Assembly (NCBI RefSeq): GCF_002865645.1 | Contig: NW_020194693.1 | Span: forward strand, 248,001-312,000 | Reading direction: 5' to 3' | DNA length: 64,000 nucleotides | DNA from: Hyaloscypha bicolor E | Lineage: Eukaryota > Ascomycota > Leotiomycetes > Helotiales > Hyaloscyphaceae | In this document: one piece after another, positions 11,809 to 22,666 of the stretch | How positions within the stretch are numbered: position 1 is the stretch's first letter | How the letters are laid out: the number at the start of each line of letters is the position of its first letter | The notes under the pieces: model-generated | Seen by the model: the letters and a program-made list of their open reading frames with translations, nothing else | What the model was told of the DNA's origin: nothing | Database searches by the model: none | Program-made: the position numbers and the translations under genes

Positions 11809-14673
11809 ATGCCAACCCAAACAACGAATGTACAAGAGGCGTCAGTTCCTGCTTCGCAACCATCTATCGGCGAGATATTTTCGAAGCGTGCGGCGAACAT
11901 GAATCGGCTCCTCTCTCGTCGAGAAAAGGATGGAGGAGCTCACAGACGGACCAAGTCAAGAGACAAGTCGGCGGATAAGAAGGTAAAGTGCTAAGAAGAT
12001 TTCTTCTCCGGCCCTCACTCATAATGGCCAAGCCTCTCCATTCTTCTCAATATGTTGCCTCTCTTTGTGCAGCATTTCCGGAATCGAACGGCAAAAGCTC
12101 GCCGCTTCTTCAGCTTACCCAACGTCTTATTCATGCCACAACTGCTAATTCTCGGCCTGGTTTCGTTCTACAGACCCGGCCGCTCTCTAGCGATGGCATT
12201 ATGGGACTCTTTAGGAGTGATGCCCATAAAAAAAATGAAAAGGACCAAGAGAATGCCAACATCGTATACCTCCCTCACGACTTTTCCACGTGTGTAAGGC
12301 TGAGATGATTCTAGATCCATTCACTCAAACAACGGCTACATCGACGTGGCTATTCCGGCGTTGACGATGAGCAAATAAACTATGCCCTAGGCTCTGGCTT
12401 TGCAGAGGGAGACGTTGACAAGGCATTCGAGCTTTTGGTCCTATTTCAGGAATCGGTGGAAGGCATCATCAAACGCTACGATGCTTCTGTGCCGATGCTT
12501 GGTGCTGTCAACCGAGGCAACGTTACTTGCTATCTGGACGCACTACTATTTGCAATGTTTGCCCGGATGGACAACTTCGAACCAATTCTGTGCACAACTC
12601 TAGAGGATGAGCCGAAGCGCCGCTTGTCAACTTTGATACGTCTTTGGGTGAACATGCTGCGGACGGGGAAGCTCATCCCGATAGATATCGTAGGATCCAA
12701 GCATGTTTATACCCTTCACTTGCTGACTAGAAACACAGACCCAGCATTTGCAAGAAGCCCTTGCTGCGTGTGGTTGGCAGGAAGCCGCCAAACTTAAGCA
12801 ACAGGATACCTCAGAAGCGTACAACTTCATCACCGAGGCCCTAAAATTACCACTTCTCACGTTGAGAATGGATCTATACCACACCGGCACCGAGGATGAT
12901 CCAGATGATCACAAGTATATACACGAGCGTCTGCTCGAAGTTGCAGTACCTGATCCACCTTCAGATGGCGGTTCCGTCTCCCTTGAGGATTGCCTCGAGA
13001 GTTTCTTCAACAATCAAGTTGATGTGCGCCGTTACATGGATGTTCTCGAGCGTTCTAATACCATGTCATCCGTACGCTCTGACCGTTCGCCCCTGTCAGA
13101 GAAAGAATCAGAGCTAGGAGAACTTTCTCAGTCTTTGCCCAACACCCCACTTTCACCTCTCGCTCCGTCGTCGCCATTGTCTCCGGGGAACCGGCACCGC
13201 TCTCCTAGCATTATTAGAAATATTGTTGTGGAAACTACTGAGGTGGATGCGAGGTCAGACTCCACTGATAATCACAGCAGACGCGGTTCAATTCGAAAGG
13301 GAAAGACGACAAGACGAGAGGTGTCCATGAAAGCCTGGCAGTTTTTCAATCTAATACGTCCGTTACCTATTTATTCCAATCTTCAGCCACATACTCTTCC
13401 CCCTGATTGTCCTAGAATACTAATTGGGAACATAGCGTGGGTGATAGGGCAAAGCTTGCACTCGTCCGATGGACGCATCCCGGAAAACCTTAGCTTGTCT
13501 CCCGCTGTGACTATATGTCTAAAGAGATACGGAATGTCGATGGATGGAAAGCCTATTCGCAAAAACACACGCGTTGACATCCCACTGGATATTCGTTTAC
13601 CACACTTCATCGAAGACGACAGGATTCCGGAGGAAGGCCCCATGATTAGGAGGTTCAAACTCTCTCTTCAGTCTGGGTTGTGCCATCGTGGAGAATCACT
13701 CAATGCTGGGCACTATATAGCGTTTGTTCGTGAAGCTACTGCAATACCGGACGGCGACTATCAATCTTCTCGAAGACAGAGTGATAGCACTGCCCCGCCT
13801 CGGTACTCGGAGGAGAAATGGCTGTGCTTCGATGATCTGGGCAACACCAGGGTGAAGAAAGTGGAAATAGAGGAACTGTTGAAGAAGGAGATGCCATACC
13901 TTCTCTTTTATCGAGTCGAACCAATTTACGAGATGACTCCAGCGTCTATTTCGGATCCTCGACTGCCTTCTTACGATGATTCGTTTGTCGAGATTCAAAG
14001 CCACAATCAGGATCATCATATAGAGGGTACAGATAGCACTGTCGACCAACAAAGTTACTTTGACAGTGCGAGAGACGCAACTACACCAGCAATTCGATTA
14101 TCAGCTGATGTTGAACGCCTTCCAACCCCCAGACAGAGCCTAAACCTCCCGGAAGACCGTCGGGGCAGCTTAGCATTCACAGAGCCTGGTTTGACAAGCT
14201 CAAGGAGCAGCATTCATGGTGCTACGATCATTCTAGCGACTTCAGCACCAGCGACTCCCAGTGAGGAGACTGCCGCCCAAAGGATGTCTCGAGCCGCTTC
14301 CAAAGTCCTCAAATCTACGACGAAGAGTCGGCCAACTAGCCAGTCTGGTGAAGGTCGAATGAGTGGCGCTTTCTCGCGACTGAATCTGATGCGGAGCAAG
14401 GACTCGTTGAACAAGCCATCCGAAAACGCGAGAGATCGTCCACCTGTCACTGACGGCATCACTGAACCTCGTACCTCCATCGCTATCGACGAAGGATCCC
14501 TGCGGCCACACGAAGATGGAGTTGATCGGTCGAAGAGTAAGAAGGAGAAAAAGAAACGGGATAAGAGTCAGGGCCCGAGCGAGAAGATAGAGCATCCTGA
14601 ACATCATCATCATTTGCATAAAGGGAAAGGGAAGGCGAAAGATGTTCCAGATCGGGAGTGTGATGTCATGTAG
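11809..14673 (+). CDS. Ubiquitin-specific protease (USP/UCH family)
   Basis: Cysteine protease that removes ubiquitin. The Cys box reads NRGNVTCYLDALLFAMF, the His box LNAGHYIAFVRE, and the third catalytic region EKWLCFDDLGNTRVKK. Exon 1 (11809-11982) encodes a basic N terminus. A later exon ends at 12689, and the last exon is 12739-14673. Between them lies a UBA-like stretch (GYSGVDDEQINYALGSGFAE). The 270-residue tail is Ser/Pro-rich and ends in a Lys- and His-rich segment, probably disordered. The first intron has two possible in-frame acceptors (12113 or 12173, the latter with a CTAAT branch). Around 12245-12320 the frame holds two stops in a segment too short for an ordinary intron unless the donor is GTATAC at about 12265. 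I cannot assign a yeast orthologue. Confidence 0.85.
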
Positions 14674-15425
14674 ATCGGCGTTTTTGGGATTTTTGTATTA
14701 ATATGGGACGGCAGGAATTGGCATTGATAAGGGCACCACCTGGCGTAGCATGTTAGAAATGGGTCATTGGCGGCGTTTGACAAGAGGACTTGCAGATCAT
14801 GTTTCTGGGTATCGCTGAATAGCAGGCTTAGGACGGGCCCGAATGCGTGTGGACTGCATTGGGTCAACGAGACCTGTATGGGTATAGTTGGAATTACAAC
14901 AAAACATATGCCGGTGAATAATCTCGTTGGTTCAATTCTTCCTTATGCCTTAGACCCCAGTAAACTCCACCTCGGAAGCTCGAGCCTGTACAGCCGCTGA
15001 AGGCCTGGAAGGAGCAGTTTTCATACGGCAAATACGCGCAACAGTTAGTCTTTACCTATGTTTCCAAAGTTTATGCTTTAAGCCCCGACCCCTGTGTTAC
15101 AGTTGAGTATTAGCAGTAACATGATGATCGATACTAGGATGTGGGAGGTAATAGCGAGATACTGTACGATACTGTGCGCTTTTGCTGCCCTCGTCTGATA
15201 CATGTCTGCTGCTACAGTATAAGGAGATCTAAGCCATAATTAATATTCTACCCACACTTGCTGTATCTACCTGCCTCACGCCTATGGCTGCAATATTCTC
15301 CCCTTTTGAAAAGGAAAAATGCTCTCTAATTATCCATCTTCAATGAGTATTGTCCCACATCTCCCTAAACCAAGCCTTGTCCCCTCACTCCTCCTCCTCC
15401 TCTTAGTGAGGAGGAGGACCCCCGT
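14674..15425. other. Intergenic region, no gene seen
   Basis: 3' flank of the protease and boundary of the decayed transporter. I see no coding or RNA feature. Confidence 0.5.
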
Positions 15426-16560
15426 CTACATCTTGTTCTCCGTCTTTTTAGCCAACAACTCATCAGGCATTCCAACCTCGACCACCTTCCCTTACCCATG
15501 ACAAGAATAGTATCAGCGTCTCGGTTGGTATCCAATCGATGAGCTACCGTCAAGATAGTATACTTGGCGGACTCTTCCCTGATGATGCGCTGTATGAGCT
15601 CGTCCGTCTTTGCATCCACGCTGCTCGTCGCTTCATCCAGGATTAAGATCCTAGGTCGGTCATTCAGGAGCGAAGCACGGGCGAGGCCGAAGAGTTGGGA
15701 TTGGCCATGCGAGAGGGGGGAGCCTTTAAGTGGAGCTTCAAGGGGATCGACTTCTTATTTCTTTGGCATGGAGTCACTATTTGCGGTCTCCTCGCGAGTC
15801 GGCGTTGCTGTCCTAGAGGGCGTTGCGTTGCAGTATTGGAGCCGCTTGCGCTGTTACCACCGGTGCCGCGAGATTTGATCACATTCCATAGCTGGACATT
15901 TCCCAGCACCGCAATGATTTCGCCGTCTGAGACAGTGCCTGAGGGGTCAACGTTGAGCCATATACTTACTGTTCTTCAGAACGAATGTGTCTTGTGGGAT
16001 CGCAATTAGGCATGCTCGGATCTTCTCACGTGGTAGAGTAGACAGATCGAGGCCGTCGATTGTCATAGAACCTGATTCTAGCTCAATTAGGTGTAGTATT
16101 GAGAGCAGAAGAGTGGACTTTCGCTGCCCATTGAGTTTCAGTATTTTGCGAAGTTGAATTTCGGGAGAGCCGGCTTAAGGTTAGCTTCCAGTCCGACCAC
16201 AAATTCCTACTTTCTGGCCGGGTGAGATCTTCGCAGAGATGCCTTTCGGGCAATCGTCTCAGGGCTGCAAGAAGTTAGTTTTGTCGGATGAGAAGAAGCA
16301 AAAGACTGCGTACTTGTATGCAGCAACAATCTCCTTGAACCCAATGGCACCTTGGTCAGGCCACTCCGGGGACGGTTCGGAATCCTCGCTTTCCTTATCT
16401 TGCGGGAGAAGAGTCTCCTCGAGGGTCCTGATTCGAGAAACTGCCCCAAGTGAAGGTTCAAGTTGCGTCCATGATTGCAGCAGTTGCACAAGAGTAGTAG
16501 AGATTGTAAGAATGAGGTTTAGAGCAATGCCGATCTGTTCCCCAGTCGTGGAGGCTTTTT
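15426..16560 (-). pseudogene. ABCC-type multidrug transporter, 3' half, broken
   Basis: Remnant of the C-terminal half of an MRP/ABCC exporter. In order on the minus strand: end of the second membrane domain with its linker (LTISTTLVQLLQSWTQLEPS, then LEETLLPQ), ISPGQKVGICGRTG before Walker A, ESGSMTIDGLDLSTLPREK, IPQDTFVLKNS, the signature PLSHGQSQLFGLARA, Walker B RILILDEATSSVD and the switch VAHRLD. These pieces lie in different frames. Shifts occur before ISPGQK, inside Walker A (about 50 bases of foreign sequence split the motif), after the Q-loop, before the signature, and after ILVMGKG. The first membrane domain, the first ATPase domain and most of the second membrane domain are missing. 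Introns could explain one or two breaks, not all. It is most likely a dead gene. Confidence 0.85.
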
Positions 16561-17280
16561 GAGTGTTGGTGGTTACTTGATATCAACTCAAGTATCTCTT
16601 GCACACCTGCCGAATCGAGTCACTACACCCTACCATTGACTGATTCTATCCTCAAAAGGCCCTCCTCCAGCGATCGTGAATCCCATGGAGGCTTCAGATC
16701 ATCGCCTTATTCAGAGGAACATTCGTCAAGCTCTGGCTCGTCACTTGCATGCCATTTTCATCTCCTGCTGCAGAGGTGCCTTCTCTAACCCACACGCGAT
16801 GTTGTGCTGGGAAAGTAGCTATCGAAGTGGAAGTGGACGCCACAATCGTCCTTTATATCTCGGCGGTGTATTCCATACTCCACTAAACTTCAGGCTTGCA
16901 TTTTACTTCAGACCCAAATCTCGAAGGTAGTGACCAAGGAGCACGATACCGTAGTTGGCAGTGTTCCAGTATAACGAAACTCGCTATTGAATCTTTGTGA
17001 TCTCGAGTTCTGATGTACCACATAAGCTGAAACACTGCAATCGAATGTTCGAGAGGGTCTAAGATACTTGACATATCATTGAGGCGCCTCTGATCTTCAG
17101 CTTGTTCTACAAAAGACAGGAATTCTGAAGACACGCATCATGCTGATCACTTCATTTCAACCTAACTGTCCGATCACTCCATTTTTTGCATCTTCAACCT
17201 TTTCCCACATTTCGATCACCCTAGGCCTAACCACGCACCGAAGCGAAGATATTCCCAAAATTGGGTCAGGATTCATTCTC

Positions 17281-17634
17281 TCAGCTCTCTACCATTTCCC
17301 TGATCACCTGCTCCTTCCCGAAAACCTTTGTGCCTCCCCACCTCAGTTTGCCTTTCCACCTTCTCATTCTTACCTTAGTATTCAGACCTTCCAGCAGTTC
17401 CTTTAATTCATCAATTATTATTATTCTCTTTGCAGTCCCTAGGCTCTTAGACGTGACTCCACCCTCATCAATATCTTCGCAAAGATGCTTCAGCAAATGT
17501 GAGGTCGAATCGATATCTTCGAGTAATACGGATATGTGTTTAGGTGCGTATTTAATTTGCTGATAAAACGACTGGATGCTGGAATAGATTTGACTCAAGA
17601 GCTCTGCTCCCACAACTGTCAAAGGCTCGACCAT
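17281..17634 (-). pseudogene. Fungal STAND/NLR-type N-terminal domain fragment
   Basis: The 117-codon frame starts MVEPLTVVGAELLSQIYSS and continues with amphipathic helices and KGKLRWGG. This is the style of the N-terminal helical domain found on many fungal NACHT, ankyrin and other STAND proteins. The frame stops (TGA) inside the helix that normally continues this domain (EQVIREMVES). No NACHT or repeat domain can be followed downstream: the next 700 bases on this strand hold only scraps, including a frame at 17134-16883. It is likely a truncated remnant. A spliced short gene is possible, but I could not find a convincing donor. It sits beside the dead ABCC transporter. Confidence 0.5.
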
Positions 17635-18562
17635 TCTCAGAAAAGGGGTATATCGTAAAGAGTGGAGAAGCTTGAAGAAGTGACCGCTCAATCTGGGAAA
17701 GTTCAAATGACTTTAGACATTGGAGGAAGGAGCATCGATGAGGCAGTCCATGGCTTGCCTCGAGAAGCAGCCTTGAAGGGCACACAAGATAGTGTTTGCT
17801 TGAATTCTCGCCGTAAAGCATGCTATCTACCAGCCCAAGGCCGGGATCGAGACCAATGATCGGCCAATGTTTTGGTGGGCCATCCGCTCATGTCGAGTAA
17901 ATTGCAAGTCGAACGATACCGGCTGGAGAGCAAACACCAGACATAATGAAACTCGAAAGCAGTATGGATGCCAAAATTTGACTCGCTGACCATTCAGACA
18001 ACAGGGTAGACACCAACAATAAAGCAGCGCATAGTGGTAAGAAGAGGCATTGCTAAGCCGAGAAGGAACTGCCTTGAGCCCGAGCGCACCAAACTTGGTC
18101 TCAGCTGCCAACCATGAAATTCACAACGGATAAAGTAACACCTCAACGAGGAAGGTTTCGTTGACTTATTTCATTTGTGCAGAGGTATCTAATCTACAGC
18201 AAGGAAAGTTCATTCGTAAAAGCAATTCGTATTTTATGCCCATTCCTGGATGTGATGCAATCCCTTTGAAGACTCCCCATTTCCACTTCTATTCCGTTAT
18301 GCATCCGTCCGTTTAGGCATCGTGTATTCGTGTTGGCATTCGTAAAGTTCGTAAAATAAAACGAAAAATTGACTCATACAACGTAGGGTCTTTTCAGGGA
18401 GACGATGGGCGGGGGAAGCGCAGCGCGAGGCTTTGCAATTTCCAATAAAATGAATCGAAATGAGATAATGACAACGTCGTAGCAGTATGTCGAAAGTATC
18501 AGCAAGTGACGTCCTTCGCAAACCGCGATGACCGATTGGCCATTTCGACAATTGTTGGTGCA

Positions 18563-20592
18563 TCAATCTCTGGAGAGAGGGTTCTGTGGCTTCTCGCCCG
18601 GTGGTATCAAGAGGGAGGGGGGGACGACCTTAGACATCGGCGTGGCTGGCTCAGCTGGAGTACCAAGTCCTGACAAGGGGCTGATGAATCCGCTTGGTGG
18701 AACGGGAATGCGGATATCTTCAGGGGAGCCGGGGATCATGTCGATGTGGACGTTTGGGATCTTGATGCGCTTTGCCTCGTTCTGGTATGAAGCTGGGATG
18801 ATCTGGCAACATGTTAGGGTCGGATGGTCAAATTTTAGATCTCTGGGTTAGATTATCAACTCACTTCGATAATCTCGTTGCGTGGGAACTTCAACTTGGG
18901 AATATTCATAGCATCGCAAGCCATGAGGTAGCCATAGAGAACTCGAAGGACGGACTCATGAGCGATGATAAGGAGGTCATTGTGCTCCCGTTCCAGTTCA
19001 AGGATAATAGGCTCAAGACGAACAGCAAGGTCGTGGTATGACTAGAAGACCATCAGTAAGAGCCGGTTCTTTGAAGGCTTTTGGAAATGCTTACCTCAGC
19101 ACGTGGGTAGCGGTGGTGATATGGGTCCAACTCATGCCTTTCAACCTCATCAGGGTAGAGCCGACGCATTGCAGTTTCAGACAGCTTCTCGCAGACACCT
19201 GGATTAAGTTGGCTCATCTGCGATCGTTGACGAACTCTGTAACCGATATCCTTGAGGTAATCAGCGGTCTCGACAGTGCGCTTTCTGGTTGAGGTCCAGA
19301 CGGTGAGCGGCTTGAGGGGTGCAGGGGAATCACCAGCAGCAATAATTGCGGCTCTCTCTGCCTCACGGTGGGCAAGCAAAGTATCAGCCATCTTCTTTGC
19401 GTAAGCTCTACCTTCGTCACCAAGGGGTGCATCTGCCTTGAACGAGTCCTCTTGGCTGGATGTTCCAGCTCGGGCAAAGAAGGTTACGCGGGACTTGATG
19501 TGGAGGTTCATGAGATAGAACACGATACGAGTCGACAGATATCCAAACGATACGTTGTTGTAGTCGAGTCTCTCGCCAGCGTTGATCATCTTGACGTAGT
19601 TGAGGTCGGGCTCGTTCATAGTCTCAAAGTGTGGGATCTTCATGTCAATTCTCTTAAGGTAAAGCTTGGCAGCCTCATCTGGATCCATTCCGACGAACTG
19701 CGACCAGTTAGTCGTGTCCCGCGGGATTTCATTTGTGCTCCTTACGTCTGGCGACGAGATCTTAACACTACGTGCATTCTCCTCGAGGATGTTTTGGTCG
19801 GTGACGTAGGATTCCAGGAAGAGAGTCTGGAGTGTCGTCAGCAATAGCAAGATCACGAGATCGAGAAGACCATAACATACCTGAACATCGTGCTTCTGAA
19901 ATTCCTTTGCAAGCGATCTTCGGCCACTAGCAAGAGGATTGACGGCGTCATAAATAGCAACCTGACCATTCTCATGATTGAGCCATGCATAGATATCTTC
20001 CCTACACTTCTTTAGAATCTTTTGACGGAGCATCACGGAGGTTGCTGATGCATTAATAAAGAAATAATCCTCTGGTACTTCCATATCAGGTCCCATGGTT
20101 GCTCGACGGTAGTCACCCAAGTGGAAGACCCTAGTCTTTACACCGAGCCTGAGAATGTTAGTCTGGCGATTTAGGGATTTGGGAGGGAATCATGTACCAT
20201 TGGAGATATCGAGACAAGGAGACGGATATGTGTCTGAAAGATCGGATTAGCACTTCCTGCAATGCCACGCTTGACGCTTTGACTTACGTCTTTCCCCGAG
20301 CTGGCAGGCCGACAAGGACGATGGCGATTCTTCCGGAGTGGAAGAGTCTGCCCGACATCGTACTATAAAGCTGTGCTGGAGCCATTGGAGAGGCCTTCTC
20401 GTCGGGGACATCGTGAACTCCATCGATGAACGTAGAAGATCTCCTACGGTAACGTGGCGAGTTCGCAGCGATCTCAGCAGTACTGGACTCAAGCAGGTCA
20501 GCATCACGCCTCTCGTACTCCGCCCACTCCTCGTCGAGACTCTCGTGCAACTCGGGCCTCGGTCTGATGGGAGCCACTTGAAGCGTCGCCAT
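18563..20592 (-). CDS. 6-phosphofructo-2-kinase with inactive phosphatase domain
   Basis: Makes fructose-2,6-bisphosphate, an activator of glycolysis. Minus-strand exons 20592-20288, 20233-20198, 20148-19881, 19826-19746, 19697-19095, 19041-18865 and 18802-18563 join in frame to 569 residues. The kinase Walker A is GLPARGKT (about residues 95-102), split by an intron after the Lys-Thr. The rest of the kinase domain follows, including VFHLGDYRR and AIYDAVNP. In the phosphatase half the catalytic RHG is replaced by RAG (Ala307), and the acid after the second motif is also lost (SQLNPGVCEKL). The late histidine (IIAHESVLR) is kept. The C-terminal tail is Pro-rich. Yeast Pfk26 also lacks the active-site histidine, so a kinase-only role is likely. 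The start is chosen as the first ATG in frame with Walker A. Confidence 0.92.
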
Positions 20593-20698
20593 GGCTTGGA
20601 TGTTCGAGGTAGTACTCAATTTGCAAATACAAAATGGTGACCAAGAACGAAAGTACTAGCAGGGCGACGACGATAACCATCCACGTAGGATAGACCAT
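20504..20698 (-). other. Overlapping upstream ORF with membrane segment
   Basis: A 64-codon ATG frame begins 106 bases before the kinase start and overlaps its first 89 bases in another frame. It opens MVYPTWMVIVVALLVLSFLV, a clear hydrophobic helix, followed by polar residues. It could be an upstream ORF that limits translation of the kinase, a separate small membrane protein, or chance. The overlapping second half is an out-of-frame reading of real coding sequence and probably carries no selected information. Confidence 0.3.
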
Positions 20699-21453
20699 TC
20701 TCTAAGACGTTTCTCGCTGAAATTTGCAATCTTGAAGGATTGTGGTGTATGAGGAAAGAAGGATTGTGGTGTAGGAGGAAAAAAGGATCGGGTGATGAAA
20801 GAGAGCTCACAGTAGAGTATCCATAGCGAACAAATTTTGTATGGTGACCTATCAACACACCCAAGCGGCAGAAACGGCACTAGTCCAATCGAGAATGACC
20901 CGCTATAATCTCTTTCGCTCAGAAATGACTTTATACTCTTTCAAAAGTGCAATGGAAACCGCCGCTGTGAAAGTTAAGAGCAATCCAGTGCCGAGGCAGA
21001 ACACAAAGCAGGGGTAGAGCAGGCCCTGGGATCTGCTCTTCTTCTTTAATTGCGATTGAGGAAGACTCTTTGGTGTTTGGTAAGCTCCCTGACAGAGTCC
21101 AAAGCCAGAACACTTCTTCGTCGTGAGATTGGAGTCTGATATCTTGTGATGTCTTAGGGAGAAGTTCTTTTGATAGCAAGGGTCTAGTTAACTGGTTTCG
21201 CCAAAGCAGCCAATCGGCGGTTGAATGTACAGCTCCGGCGTGGTTTCCGCCTGGCGCAGATTACTTCCTGCCTGACAAACAGCTCCTGTTGGAAAAAAGT
21301 TCACAAGACCACGGCGTATCAAGTTCAGGTGCATCTGCGTGTCTCCTTTCAACCACCCACGACTCCTTTCACCTGGTCTTGCATCAACATCTTCCTTCTC
21401 AGACATCTCCATTCCTTCAATTCGTCCCAGGTACAAGGAGTCTCGCCATAAAC
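20593..21453. other. Divergent promoter region of PFK-2 and TOM40
   Basis: About 860 bases between two divergent genes. It contains a short tandem duplication (GGATTGTGGTGTA twice, 20742-20775) and the overlapping upstream ORF noted separately. Nothing else is recognised. Confidence 0.5.
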
Positions 21454-22666
21454 ATGTCGTCACTAGAGCTGGAGAAGGATTTGCCATTGGGGTTCCTCTT
21501 CAACAACTCGGTCGTTGCAGCGCTGGCGGATACATACACATCCTTCTCAGAGCGGAGGGCAGCTTTGGGACTGTCAAACCCAGGGACAGTCGAGAACATT
21601 GCGCGGGAGGTCCAGCGTGATGTATTTCTGAACAACTACACCTTCCAGGGCCTGCGGGCGGACCTCACCAAGGCATTCAGCATCTCCCCGTTATTCCAAG
21701 TTTCTCATGCATTTGCCATGGGTTCACAAGGGCTTCCGCCTTATACCTTTGCTGCACTGTTTGGCACAAACAAGGTTAGTTGCAACTATGCCAAGCTCCC
21801 TCCCGGCCAGCCTGCAAGGCCTTCAATGCGCGCATCTTCTAACTTGCTTTGCCCAGATCTTCATGCAAGGAAACATCGACAACGAAGGACAGCTCTCCAC
21901 CAGATTCAACTACAGATGGTCTCCATCTCTTGTCACGAAGACCCAGATTCAGATCGCACCTGGTCCTAACCAAGCAATGGTACAATTTGACAACGAATAC
22001 ACTGGAAATGATTTCACAGCCTCATTGAAGACTCTCAACCCTTCTTTGATCGATGGTGGTCTTACTGGTATCTTCATTGGCAGCTACCTACAATCCGTTA
22101 CTCCAGGTTTGGCACTGGGTCTGGAAGCTATCTGGCAACGCGCGGCCTTGAACCAAGGTCCGGAGACGGCTATTTCGTACTGTGCAAAATATAAGGGGAG
22201 TGACTGGATTGCTAGTGCTCAATTGGCTGCAGGAGGAGCAATCAGCACGTCATACTGGCGGAGATTGACAGATAAGGTGGAAGCTGGAGTTGACCTGAAC
22301 TTGCAATTTGCTGGCCTATCAGGATCTGGCGGGTTGATGGGAGGGCCTGTGAGGAAGGAGGGTGTTACGACTGTTGGTGCCAAGTACGATTTCCGAATGT
22401 CTACTTTTAGAGCACAGGTGGATTCGACGGGTAAATTAAGCTGCTTGCTTGAGAAGAGAGTGGCTCCTCCAGTTCAGTTGACTTTTGCTGCTGATATGGA
22501 CCACTTCAAGGTTCGTGGCTTTTATCCCAAAATTGAAGTCATGCTAATATCACCCCAGCAACAAGCAAAGATCGGACTCGCTGTCTCCATTGAAGCAGGC
22601 AGTGAAGAGCTCCAAGAACAACAAGAGTTGGCAGGCGGCGCAGCTCCTGCGCAGATCCCCTTCTAA
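21454..22666 (+). CDS. tom40: Tom40, mitochondrial outer-membrane import channel
   Basis: Nineteen-strand beta-barrel pore of the TOM complex, through which nearly all precursor proteins enter mitochondria. Exons 21454-21774, 21857-22510 and 22559-22666 join in frame to 360 residues, the usual length is about 350. Family landmarks: [80 protein letters not shown] and the terminal QIPF. The C-terminal beta-signal region is intact ([13 protein letters not shown]). The ATG at 21454 gives the short N terminus typical of fungal Tom40. An upstream in-frame ATG lies in CT-rich leader sequence and was not used. TOM7 of the same complex lies 17 kb downstream. Confidence 0.97.

Noticed and set aside
16883..17134. 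83-codon minus-strand frame between the transporter and STAND fragments
   Set aside because: No match to either family could be seen; it may be a scrap of the same decayed gene but cannot be supported.
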